Below are positions 51,479-58,522 of a stretch of DNA of 64,000 nucleotides, piece by piece. Each line of letters begins with the position of its first letter. Positions within the stretch are counted from its first letter, which is position 1. This DNA comes from Streptomyces sp. NBC_01197 (lineage in GTDB: Bacteria > Actinomycetota > Actinomycetes > Streptomycetales > Streptomycetaceae), in the NCBI RefSeq assembly GCF_036010505.1, contig NZ_CP108569.1, positions 5,385,001 through 5,449,000 of the forward strand, given 5' to 3'. The notes under the pieces were generated by a model, which made no database searches, was not told where the DNA came from, and saw only the letters and a list, made by a program, of their open reading frames with translations. Both the position numbers and the translations under genes were made by a program.

Positions 51479-51880
51479 TTGCCGCACGACCCCTGCCCGC
51501 CAGCAGACCGGCAGGTCTGCAAGGCCACCCGCGACCTCGCCCGCGCTCTACTGAAGCGCATGGCCGAGAAGGCGGCCAGAATCGAACCCCGCATCCGGAC
51601 GCTCGTCGCCACCACCACCGAAGACCCGGGCGACTACATCCTGTGGCGCCTGCACGGCGATAACGGTCGTCTTCTCTTCCAGTTCGACCACCAAAAGCCA
51701 GGCCCCGCCTTCGGCAGCCTCACCGCCGACCTGTGCCTGCTTGCCCGCCTCGCCGACCTGCACGCCCACCCGCCCGGCTACTTCTACGTCCATCCGCAGC
51801 CCGACCCCCGCGACATCGCAGTCCCTCTGCCCTCCAACCCCCGGGGCCTCGCCCCGCGCACGATCGGACCGCTTCAGTGA
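51479..51880 (+). CDS. Hypothetical early protein
   Basis: The 133-aa product starts at TTG 51479 behind CAAGGAGCCCGCAA. Its core is DLARALLKRMAEKAARIEPR and TEDPGDYILWRLHGDNGRLL, and then FQFDHQKPGPAFGSLTADL. This suggests a small alpha/beta protein. No family is recognised. Its stop overlaps the PP2C gene start (GTGA), so the two are coupled and may work together. Confidence 0.6.
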   Translation: MPHDPCPPADRQVCKATRDLARALLKRMAEKAARIEPRIRTLVATTTEDPGDYILWRLHGDNGRLLFQFDHQKPGPAFGSLTADLCLLARLADLHAHPPGYFYVHPQPDPRDIAVPLPSNPRGLAPRTIGPLQ

Positions 51881-52947
51881 TCGCCACAACCCCTGCTCTG
51901 CTCGTCCACCCCGACGGCCGGGTTGACGAGATCATCCTCAACTCCCGCCGCCCCGACCAGCTGAGCTGCATCAGCTTCCACGTCGATCAAGCGCGCACCT
52001 ACCCGCTCGGCCGCAGAGCCGTCGTGCACGCCGGCCGGAACAGGGAGACGGTCAACAGCGCCGCCCAGCAGGCGTGGATGAGCATCACCGACGGCAGTCG
52101 CCCACCCATCCTGCGCGGGCCCGTCATGATCACCGGCCCCGCCGATCGCGGCGGTGACTTCGCCCCGCTGCCCGCCCCGAGCGCCGAAGCTGTGCTCCGA
52201 ACTTCGCGCCTGCTGCTGGACACGTTCGCCGCGGCGCCCGGAGTAAGCGCGGCACAGCATCAAGGCGGACGCGCCCACCAGTGCGACGCCTACGCGATCA
52301 AGCGCGACAAGGCCAGCGGCCGCTGGGCCTTCGCAGTGCTCGATGGCGTCGGCGACACTGACGACGCCCGCCGCTTCGCCCGCCGGTTCGCGCCGTACGT
52401 CGCCCGAGCCGCAGCCCTGTACTGCGACCCCGCCCGAGCCCTCGCTGCGGCACGCATCCAGGCCAGGGACGAGAACCGGTGGGACTTCGACCCCGCCACC
52501 GACCCCAGCGCCGTCGCGGTCGTCGCCGTGGCCGACCAGCGGTCGCCGCTCATCCGCTTCGCCTGGTGCGGCGATACACGGGCCTACCGGCTCGCCCCCA
52601 CCGGCATGGCCGTCCCGCTCACCCGGGACCACAACTACGCCGAGGAGCTGCGGGCTCGCGGCCGCACCCCGGGACCGTATGACCGGAACTTCATCACCTC
52701 CTGCCTGATGCGAGGCCCCATCGCCTCAGGTGCTGTCAAGCGGAAGTACGCTCGCCGACTGCTGCTGTGTACCGACGGTGTTCACGTGCCCCTGGAAGAG
52801 CGGGCGCGCGGAGTCGAGGACATCCTCGACTTCGCCACTGATGCCAAAGACGCGGCCACCATGTGTGTCGGCGACGCCATGAAGGCGGTCGGGTCGGACG
52901 TTCCGGACAACGCCACGGCTCTGGTCGTGGACTTCCCTCAGAGCTAG
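51877..52947 (+). CDS. PP2C-type protein phosphatase with N-terminal DUF3846-like domain
   Basis: The 356-aa protein has a PPM/PP2C catalytic domain over residues about 120-356: DAYAIKRDKASGRWAFAVLD-GVGDT, PSAVAVVAVADQRSPLIRFA, WCGDTRAYRL, PLTRDHNYAEEL, LLLCTDGVHVPL and DNATALVVDF. The metal-binding Asp positions are present. The first 80 residues (LLVHPDGRVDEIILNSRRP) resemble the small DUF3846 fold. A phage-encoded Ser/Thr phosphatase could reverse host kinase signalling or dephosphorylate host regulators; that is inference. GTG 51877 overlaps the previous stop. Confidence 0.85.
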   Translation: MIATTPALLVHPDGRVDEIILNSRRPDQLSCISFHVDQARTYPLGRRAVVHAGRNRETVNSAAQQAWMSITDGSRPPILRGPVMITGPADRGGDFAPLPAPSAEAVLRTSRLLLDTFAAAPGVSAAQHQGGRAHQCDAYAIKRDKASGRWAFAVLDGVGDTDDARRFARRFAPYVARAAALYCDPARALAAARIQARDENRWDFDPATDPSAVAVVAVADQRSPLIRFAWCGDTRAYRLAPTGMAVPLTRDHNYAEELRARGRTPGPYDRNFITSCLMRGPIASGAVKRKYARRLLLCTDGVHVPLEERARGVEDILDFATDAKDAATMCVGDAMKAVGSDVPDNATALVVDFPQS

Positions 52948-52990
52948 CCCCCTATTCCCTGCCCGAATGAGGGCCGCACCGCGCTTCGAA

Positions 52991-53006
52991 TGCACATAGA
53001 AAAGAA
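52991..53006 (+). promoter_or_regulatory. Diverged early promoter/operator copy
   Basis: TGCACATAGAAAAGAA differs from the common core at two positions. It lies 47 bp after the PP2C gene and 32 bp before ATG 53038. No clear -35 is seen, so it may act as an operator or weak promoter. Confidence 0.5.
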
Positions 53007-53037
53007 GCGCGCGGCCTGCTCCTGACTGGAGGCACCC

Positions 53038-53385
53038 ATGCCACCCCGCAACGCGGTACCCATCATCAACACCCCCGAGCACCACTACGGCGCCATGATC
53101 CTCACCCTGCTCACCCGCGCGCCCGACGACGCCACCCTCAAGGCCGCCGTCCACCTCGCCGACAACGCCGCTATCGCCGCCTGGGCGTTGCGCCCCGACG
53201 CCCTCGTGACGCTCACCGTCGAGCAGTACCGGCAGCTCCTCGACTACGCCGCCGCCCCCCAGGTCCTCGACCTGGCCCTGTACCTCGGCGGCAACAGAAA
53301 GCGCATCCGCACCCTCGCGGACCACATCGCCCGGGAGATCACCGAACTCCTCACCCACTACGCGCCGCCGAAGACGCAGAACTGA
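53038..53385 (+). CDS. Hypothetical early protein
   Basis: The 115-aa product starts at ATG 53038 after GACTGGAGGCACCC. It is helical: MILTLLTRAPDDATLKAAVH, AAIAAWALRPDALVTLTVEQ, then YRQLLDYAAAPQVLDLALYL. No known motif is seen. It follows a diverged promoter/operator copy and is the first gene of a run of small early genes. Function is unknown. Confidence 0.65.
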   Translation: MPPRNAVPIINTPEHHYGAMILTLLTRAPDDATLKAAVHLADNAAIAAWALRPDALVTLTVEQYRQLLDYAAAPQVLDLALYLGGNRKRIRTLADHIAREITELLTHYAPPKTQN

Positions 53386-53422
53386 AGCCCGGCCAGCGCC
53401 ACCACAACCGAAGGAGAGCTCC

Positions 53423-53704
53423 GTGACCAGTCCAATCCCCACGTGGTGGGTCATCTACCACGAACCCACTCCCGCCGAGATCGAGATCGTCACAGTCGAA
53501 CCCGCACCCAGCGAGCCCGAAACCCAGGACAAGAGGTGCGCCGAATTCGTCCAGGCCGGACAGCACGCCTACGTCATCACCGCGCCCGATGCGGACACCG
53601 CTGGCGACATCGCCCTGCGCGTCTGGGCGGAAGAACTCGTCGCCAGCCCGGCGCGCCTGGCCGCAGCCGACACCTACAACGCCGCCAACCAGCTCACCAA
53701 CTAG
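53423..53704 (+). CDS. Small hypothetical early protein
   Basis: The 93-aa product starts at GTG 53423 behind GAAGGAGAGCTCC, a strong ribosome site. It begins VTSPIPTWWVIYHEPTPAEI and has a later AGQHAYVITAPDADTAGDIA followed by LRVWAEELVASPARLAA. The pattern of strands then helices looks like a small alpha/beta domain. No family is recognised. Confidence 0.62.
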   Translation: MTSPIPTWWVIYHEPTPAEIEIVTVEPAPSEPETQDKRCAEFVQAGQHAYVITAPDADTAGDIALRVWAEELVASPARLAAADTYNAANQLTN

Positions 53705-53721
53705 ACCCCTTGGAGAAGAAC

Positions 53722-54321
53722 ATGCTCAACCTCGCTTCGGAGATCCTTTACGCGAGCCTCGTCAGCCGACTGGGCGTCGACCGCGCTGCCGCTGAGAGCG
53801 CGCTGCTCGCCACCCTTGAGCACTTCCACATTGAGTCCCACAACCCAGCGGTCGTCCGCGCCGGACTCTCGCCCGCCGACTACATGGACACGGTCATGCA
53901 GACGGCCCGCTTCGCGGCCACCCTCTCCTCCGCCGCACTCATGGCGGACGGCAGAGACGCTGACGCCCGGCTGAACTGGAAGGCGTACGTACAGCGGGAG
54001 ATAGCGGTGGCAGAGCGTGCTCAGCAGGCCGTCCCCCCGACCGCCCTCCTCGGCGACCCCGCCTCGATCCACCGCGTCGGCCGCCGACTGGGCCTCAGCG
54101 ACGAGCAGACCGACCGGTTCGTGCCGGGCATCGTTCTCACGCTCGCCACCGGATACCCGTACCGCTGCGCCCACCAGCGTCACATGAGCCTGACCGACAT
54201 CCTCGCGCAGGTGACCACCGAGGATCTGACCGAACTGCTTGAACACACCGCTCTGTCGGCCGCCGGGCTCACCGAGGAAGCCGCCGAGATGCTCCGCCGC
54301 ATGATGCGCGCAGCGCGCTGA
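53722..54321 (+). CDS. Hypothetical early protein
   Basis: The 199-aa product starts at ATG 53722 after ACCCCTTGGAGAAGAAC, a variant of the repeated pre-start motif. It is helical, with SEILYASLVSRLGVDRAAAE, DPASIHRVGRRLGLSDEQTD and LTDILAQVTTEDLTELLEHT near the C-terminus, which ends in Arg-rich helices. No family is recognised. A hairpin follows 12 bp after the stop. Confidence 0.65.
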   Translation: MLNLASEILYASLVSRLGVDRAAAESALLATLEHFHIESHNPAVVRAGLSPADYMDTVMQTARFAATLSSAALMADGRDADARLNWKAYVQREIAVAERAQQAVPPTALLGDPASIHRVGRRLGLSDEQTDRFVPGIVLTLATGYPYRCAHQRHMSLTDILAQVTTEDLTELLEHTALSAAGLTEEAAEMLRRMMRAAR

Positions 54322-54332
54322 CCCCCTCATCC

Positions 54333-54362
54333 GTGGCGGCCCGTAACCACGCGGGCCGCCAC
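54333..54362 (+). terminator. Intercistronic GC hairpin
   Basis: GTGGCGGCCCG and CGGGCCGCCAC form a perfect 11-bp stem with an 8-nt loop, 12 bp after the preceding stop and 40 bp before the N6-methylase-like gene. Confidence 0.55.
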
Positions 54363-54402
54363 GGTCCGACGCCCCGAAACCCGACGATCCTGGAGAAACG
54401 GC

Positions 54403-55461
54403 ATGAGCCAGCTCGACCTGTTCGCCGACGATGACACTCCCGGCGAACCCCCAGCCCCGCCCGCCCCCGCAGCGCCGCCCCGCAAGTACCTCACCGACCT
54501 CCCGCCGGCGCCCACTCCCGTCACCGTGTCGGCCAAGGCCCGCCCCAAGCTGGCCACGGTCAAAACCAAACTGAGCCACTACCGCCCCTCGTTGGGAAGC
54601 CCGCACGCCACCGCCTTCGACATAGCCGAGGCCGTCAGCTACGCCTGGCACCACGCCCAGGGCGGGGCGGGCATCGAAGTCCCCATGGGGGTGGTGGCCA
54701 CCCTTGCCCTGTGGCCCCTGCGCGGCCCGGATGCCTACCTCGCCGCCGACTGGTGGCTCAGTCTCGATGACGACCAGCTCCTCACGGCCTTCCGCGAATG
54801 CTGGGCGCGCTGGTGGATCATGCGCCCCGACCTCATCGACCGGGCCACACCACTACACAAGTGGGTTGACGACGAGGAGCCGGGGCCGAATCGCGCTCGC
54901 GCCGTCAGGGCCGTGGTCGAGGCCGCCCTCACCCGGGGGCTGCTGCACCTGACCAGTAGCGATGACCCCGACTCTCGCTCCACTACAGACGTGATGGGCA
55001 CGCTGCTGGCCGTCATGCGCTCCCAGGGCGCCCACGACGCTCTCGCGGAGGTCCACACGCCCCCGGAAGTCGCCTACCTCATGGCCCGCATGCTCCTCGA
55101 TGACACGCAGCTCCAGCCCGGTATGAAGTTCGATGAGCCCGCCGGTGGAACCGGTGGCATGTACCGCGCCGCTGCGCAGGTGATGCGGGAAAAGGGCATC
55201 GACCCGCACGACTTCGGGTGGTCGCTGACCGACATTGACGAACTCGCTGCTGCCGGGGCCGCCGTCAACGCAATCATCTGGGACCTCGGCCCGAGCGTCC
55301 TGATCGCCTGTGGTGACACCCTGCACGACGGCAACTTGCCAGCGAAGGCCGCTCAGCAGGCGCTCGACTCCTTCGCGCGGCGCGACGAGCTGCACTCGCA
55401 GGCCGTCTTCCTCGCGGCGCTCCAGAAGGTCGAGACGCTGGTGCGCGGCATAGCAGCCTGA
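54403..55461 (+). CDS. N6-DNA methylase-like protein lacking NPPY
   Basis: The 352-aa protein has a disordered N-terminus, a helical middle and a SAM-binding motif DEPAGGTGGMYRAAAQVMRE, followed by FGWSLTDIDELAAAGAAVN and SVLIACGDTLHDGNLP. This is the HsdM-type N6-adenine methylase core up to motif III. The (N/D)PP(Y/F) catalytic motif expected next is absent, and the chain turns into Ala/Gln helices and ends. It may be a modified enzyme, a SAM-binding regulator, or inactive. ATG 54403 follows CTGGAGAAACGGC. Confidence 0.7.
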   Translation: MSQLDLFADDDTPGEPPAPPAPAAPPRKYLTDLPPAPTPVTVSAKARPKLATVKTKLSHYRPSLGSPHATAFDIAEAVSYAWHHAQGGAGIEVPMGVVATLALWPLRGPDAYLAADWWLSLDDDQLLTAFRECWARWWIMRPDLIDRATPLHKWVDDEEPGPNRARAVRAVVEAALTRGLLHLTSSDDPDSRSTTDVMGTLLAVMRSQGAHDALAEVHTPPEVAYLMARMLLDDTQLQPGMKFDEPAGGTGGMYRAAAQVMREKGIDPHDFGWSLTDIDELAAAGAAVNAIIWDLGPSVLIACGDTLHDGNLPAKAAQQALDSFARRDELHSQAVFLAALQKVETLVRGIAA

Positions 55462-55498
55462 TCAGGTCGGATGCCCCTCAAATCTCTCGTGGGTGATC

Positions 55499-55530
55499 TT
55501 GACCCCGCCCTGAATGCATATAGAATAGAA
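55499..55530 (+). promoter_or_regulatory. Early promoter, TGCATATAGAATAGAA type
   Basis: TTGACC (55499-55504), 16-bp spacer and TAGAAT (55521-55526) within TGCATATAGAATAGAA (55515-55530). It is the closest match to a housekeeping-sigma promoter and lies 20 bp before ATG 55551, behind AAGGAAAGGGG. Confidence 0.8.
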
Positions 55531-55550
55531 CCAAGGAAAGGGGTTCTCCT

Positions 55551-55739
55551 ATGACCTACAAGCGAGGCGACCGCATCGCGCTCGTCCACACCACCGACCC
55601 GCACACCGGCCTCACCGAAGGAGACGAGGGAACCGTCCGGCGGTACGACGTCAACCTCGCCCAGCTCTCCGTCGACTGGGACAGCGGCTCCAAGCTCTCG
55701 ATGCTCCTGGACGACGGCGACGAGGTGCGCCCCGCATAG
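55551..55739 (+). CDS. DUF4314-family protein
   Basis: The 62-aa protein has the SH3-like DUF4314 pattern: KRGDRIALVHTTDPHTGLTE, GDEGTVRRYD, LSVDWDSGSKLSMLLDDGDE. Members are small proteins of phages and plasmids with unknown role. It lies just downstream of the best early promoter copy, so it should be strongly expressed. The ribosome site is AAGGAAAGGGG. Confidence 0.8.
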   Translation: MTYKRGDRIALVHTTDPHTGLTEGDEGTVRRYDVNLAQLSVDWDSGSKLSMLLDDGDEVRPA

Positions 55740-55744
55740 CCCGC

Positions 55745-55775
55745 CGCGCCCGCCCCGCGCGCTGGGGCGGGCGCG
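55745..55775 (+). terminator. Intercistronic GC hairpin
   Basis: CGCGCCCGCCCC and GGGGCGGGCGCG form a perfect 12-bp stem with a 7-nt loop, 5 bp after the DUF4314 stop. It is followed by ACCTCTTGGAGA and the next gene, repeating the hairpin-then-motif module. Confidence 0.58.
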
Positions 55776-55809
55776 ACGTCACACCAGCAGACCTCTTGGA
55801 GACACGCCC

Positions 55810-56748
55810 ATGCTCATCACCGACGCCGCAGTCCGAGAAACGGCGGCCACCCTTGCCCAGAGCCTTGGAGGAGACTGGATTCTCGACCCGGAAGCACCCG
55901 CTGACGGCGCAGCCCACCTGATTTACAGCGACGGGCGAGCCATCAGCTTTCGTCCCGTCCTCGGCGGAGCCACCGTTCAGCTCTGGATCACCGGCAACGC
56001 CGCGCCCACGCTGCCGGATGGGGCGACCCTCGCCGAACGCGCTTCCCACGAGGCGCACATCACCGCGCGCCTTCCCGAGGGTCACCGCTACAACAGGGCG
56101 ACCACCCTCGTCACCGAGGAAGAGGAAGACCCCGCCGCCATCATCCTGCGAACCCTCGAAGACGATCTCCTCCCCGCCTTCGAGTACAAGCCACGCTACG
56201 TCGGGCACCGACCGTGGATAGACCTCTTCGACAACGCCCTCGCGGCCGTCGCCGCCGAGCGCGACACCTCGCCGGCCGACGATCCCAGCAGCGAAGGCGA
56301 ACCCACACCAGAAGCCGAGCCGGAACGTGAGCCCGAGCCGGTCACGGAGGTCGAGGGTCAACCGGACGACGTGCCCGAGCCGATCGCACAGGCCAAGCCG
56401 GACCCCGACATCGAGGTCGAGCGGGGGCCGGATGACGGGTCCGGGTCGGCCGCCGACATCGCGCCCGACCCGGAGCCGGTTGATGACGTCGCCCCGGACC
56501 TGGACCCAGACGTCGAAGTCGCGGTCGAGGCGCACGCTAAGCCAGAGCCTGTGCCGGACGCGGAGATGCAGGCGAACACCGAGAGTGAAGGCGACCAAGG
56601 AGGCGATACCGAGACGGCAGCCGTCGTCCAGCCCGAAGCAGGCGCGGACCCCGAACCGGCCCGAACAGACGAGCAGCCCGGACCTACCGCGACTCGGCGC
56701 CCCCGCAAGCGCACGCCCAAGCGGCGCCCGAAGGCCAACACCAACTGA
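55810..56748 (+). CDS. Hypothetical protein with long acidic domain and basic tail
   Basis: The 312-aa protein has a folded N-terminal third (TLAQSLGGDWILDPEAPADG, TVQLWITGNAAPTLPDGATL, EEEEDPAAIILRTLEDDLLP). It then has about 140 residues dominated by Glu, Asp and Pro (for example PEPVTEVEGQPDDVPEPIAQ) and finishes in a basic Arg/Lys tail (RRPRKRTPKRRPKANTN). The acidic region could mimic DNA or bind basic proteins; the tail could bind nucleic acid. No family is recognised. ATG 55810 follows ACCTCTTGGAGACACGCCC. Confidence 0.65.
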   Translation: MLITDAAVRETAATLAQSLGGDWILDPEAPADGAAHLIYSDGRAISFRPVLGGATVQLWITGNAAPTLPDGATLAERASHEAHITARLPEGHRYNRATTLVTEEEEDPAAIILRTLEDDLLPAFEYKPRYVGHRPWIDLFDNALAAVAAERDTSPADDPSSEGEPTPEAEPEREPEPVTEVEGQPDDVPEPIAQAKPDPDIEVERGPDDGSGSAADIAPDPEPVDDVAPDLDPDVEVAVEAHAKPEPVPDAEMQANTESEGDQGGDTETAAVVQPEAGADPEPARTDEQPGPTATRRPRKRTPKRRPKANTN

Positions 56749-56763
56749 CTCGTAGGACTCGAC

Positions 56764-56788
56764 AGGGGCGCGGCACCGCCGCGCCCCT
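56764..56788 (+). terminator. Intercistronic GC hairpin
   Basis: AGGGGCGCGG and CCGCGCCCCT form a perfect 10-bp stem with a 5-nt loop, between the acidic protein gene and the last phage gene. Confidence 0.52.
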
Positions 56789-56799
56789 CCCGGAGCGCC

Positions 56800-57336
56800 A
56801 TGATCAACGACACCGGAGCCATAGCCCGCCAGCGTCACTACACGTCCCTCCGGAACACCGACAGGGAAATCCTCCGTAAGACCTGGTCCATCGGATACGG
56901 CGACCCCGGCTACACCACACAGCTCGGCACCCCACCGGAACCCAGCACCCGACACGCGGCGACGTCCATATACAAGATCATCACTGACGCCCTGTGGTTG
57001 CACCGCGGCGCCTGCCTCGCCTGTCCATGGGAGGGGCCGGACCAGCGCCGCCGAGACGCAGCGATCGAAGACGCTCACGACCACACCCACCCCGAGTGGC
57101 GCAACCTCCCGATTCTGGACCGGGCTCCGAGCAACAAGGGGTCCCGGATTTGGTGGCTCCACGTGCGCGCGAGATATCCGGAAGGCTGGTTCGACGCCGG
57201 CGGGCCCCTTCGGCTCTACGCGGTACCGCCCTTCGACCGGCATCAGGCGGGAGCGGCCCCAGGCGGGGGATTCCTCCTCCACGCGGCGCGTCCCAAGCAG
57301 CAGCCACCTGGCGACCGGCAGCTCACCCTGGAATAA
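56800..57336 (+). CDS. DUF6349-like phage protein
   Basis: The 178-aa protein resembles a family (DUF6349 in my memory) found in Streptomyces phages and elements. The features are DALWLHRGACLACPWEGPDQ (two Cys), AAIEDAHDHTHPEWRNLPIL (His-rich), WWLHVRARYPEGWFDAGGPL and a C-terminal basic part. The Cys and His residues could form a zinc site. It is the rightmost phage gene, followed by a 14-bp-stem terminator. Confidence 0.68.
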   Translation: MINDTGAIARQRHYTSLRNTDREILRKTWSIGYGDPGYTTQLGTPPEPSTRHAATSIYKIITDALWLHRGACLACPWEGPDQRRRDAAIEDAHDHTHPEWRNLPILDRAPSNKGSRIWWLHVRARYPEGWFDAGGPLRLYAVPPFDRHQAGAAPGGGFLLHAARPKQQPPGDRQLTLE

Positions 57337-57390
57337 GGGGGACCGGCCGGATAAAGTGACGCAAGACGTCTGGCCTGCATGAACGGCCAC

Positions 57391-57424
57391 AGAGGCTCCG
57401 CCCCGGTTCAGGGGCGGAGCCTCT
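57391..57424 (+). terminator. Terminator of the early operon
   Basis: AGAGGCTCCGCCCC and GGGGCGGAGCCTCT form a perfect 14-bp stem with a 6-nt loop, 54 bp after the last phage gene. It is strong and marks the end of the prophage early transcripts. Confidence 0.82.
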
Positions 57425-57658
57425 ACGCGTTGGAAGGGAAATCCGCTGCGGGGGAGTTCTACCGCCTGCTCCGAGCTGCCGCGATCGTCGCCAGGTCGTT
57501 CAGCACGGCCCTCGTGGGGACTCGTTGGGGACACGTTGGGGACGCAAGGACAGGAACAGACTGACAAAGGTTCGAGAGCGCCAGCACGCGCCGTGTGCTC
57601 TGAGCTGGGAAAACGTCAAGAATCAGCGTAGAAGGGCAAGGGCCGCCAAGATCCTAAA

Positions 57659-57704
57659 AGGACTCATAATCCGTCGGCCGTGGGTTCGAGTCCCACCCGC
57701 CCCA
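57659..57704 (+). other. attR candidate: 3' fragment of a CAU-anticodon tRNA gene
   Basis: The sequence GGACTCATAATCC is an anticodon arm with loop CTCATAA (anticodon CAT). It is followed by a variable loop, the T-arm GTGGGTTCGAGTCCCAC and an acceptor 3' strand CCGCCCCA. The 5' half of the tRNA is missing upstream, where the sequence is phage-like. This is what integration at a tRNA 3' end leaves at the distal junction; the intact tRNA should sit at the left end, outside the window. Elongator Met or Ile2 cannot be told apart without the 5' half. Confidence 0.8.
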
Positions 57705-57744
57705 CCGCGAAGTTCCCCCAGCGAATCGTTTCTACCTGCGGAAA

Positions 57745-57792
57745 CGAATGAACGGGGGTCACCACTCCAGGGTGGTGACCCCCGTTCATTCG
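57745..57792 (+). terminator. Very strong terminator downstream of tRNA fragment
   Basis: A perfect 21-bp inverted repeat (CGAATGAACGGGGGTCACCAC and its complement, first arm 57745-57765, second 57772-57792) encloses a 6-nt loop. It begins 41 bp after the tRNA fragment and is probably the native terminator of that tRNA gene, now on the chromosome side of attR. Confidence 0.85.
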
Positions 57793-58522
57793 TTCAGACC
57801 AAGATCCAGGGGACGCACAGGGGACGCGGGGATGGATCAGGGGACACAGAGGCCCTCGTGCCGCCGTCGGTCGCCTGTTCGGAGCACGGCGAGCGGCCTT
57901 CCGGCTGTGTGGCAGGCCCGTCGGCAGCGCCCACCCTTCGAGGCCCCGGAGCTTCGGAGCGGGTGAGGGCGAAGCGCGTGAGTGAGAAGTCCGGCCGCTG
58001 TTCCTTCGGGTGGTGGTCGACGGCGACGCCGTTCTGACCGGGCCGACTCGGGGACCGCCGGCACGGTGCGCTCCTGGAAGGGATGTCGCGGGGGACGACG
58101 GCCATGACCGCTTCTGCCTCGGCCCGCATCCACTCGGGCAGCCGGCTCAACTTACGTGACACCGTCAGCATCTGTTACGGCAACAGCCCCGTCTCTTGAG
58201 GAGTTCGAAGCCGGCCGGCCGAAGTCCGGCGCTTGAGCATCCTGATCCGATTGACGTGACCCTCGAGTCGGTCGAGAGGCGCTTGGTGCGGAAGCTGGCG
58301 CGAACTCGCCGGTGGCTGCCGGTGAATCCGAGTTGTCGTGCGCGGAGTGGACGTCAGTGCGGCGCAGGGTTGTGTCGGTAAGCGAACCGGCTGGGTGCAG
58401 TGTCCGTGTGGCTGTGCCATGGGGAGGCTCCACGCTCCTTCTCCTCCGTCTCCTTCTTGCTGAACTTGCTGAAACGGCATGAGTCTTTGCCGTACTGGCG
58501 CGAGGGGTCGCAAGGTGGCCGT
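57793..58522. other. Chromosomal region without a supported gene
   Basis: About 730 bp contain no frame with convincing coding character. There are three GGGGAC copies in AGGGGACGCACAGGGGACGC and CAGGGGACAC (about 57811-57855) that echo three in GTGGGGACTCGTTGGGGACAC on the phage side (about 57515-57545). They could be integrase arm sites or remnants. The end of the region carries the operator of the next gene. Confidence 0.4.
58466..58490 (+). promoter_or_regulatory. Operator/promoter site of the flavoprotein gene
   Basis: TTGCTGAAACGGCATGAGTC with TTTGC following is repeated, with 20 of 25 bases identical, at 60183-60207 in front of the XRE-cupin gene. A second TTGCTGAA half-site precedes it. 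It lies 33 bp before ATG 58523. It is the likely binding site of the XRE-cupin regulator. Confidence 0.55.

Noticed and set aside
55651..57567. 638-codon minus-strand frame across several early genes
   Set aside because: Gly/Arg/Val-rich shadow opposite DUF4314, the acidic protein and the DUF6349-like gene, whose plus-strand translations have family motifs and ribosome sites.
57459..57650. Minus-strand frame ending LNDLATIAAARSRR as a possible integrase C-terminus
   Set aside because: Only a short tail is visible, with no Tyr-recombinase R-H-R-Y motifs and an in-frame stop upstream at the tRNA fragment; not enough to call an integrase remnant.
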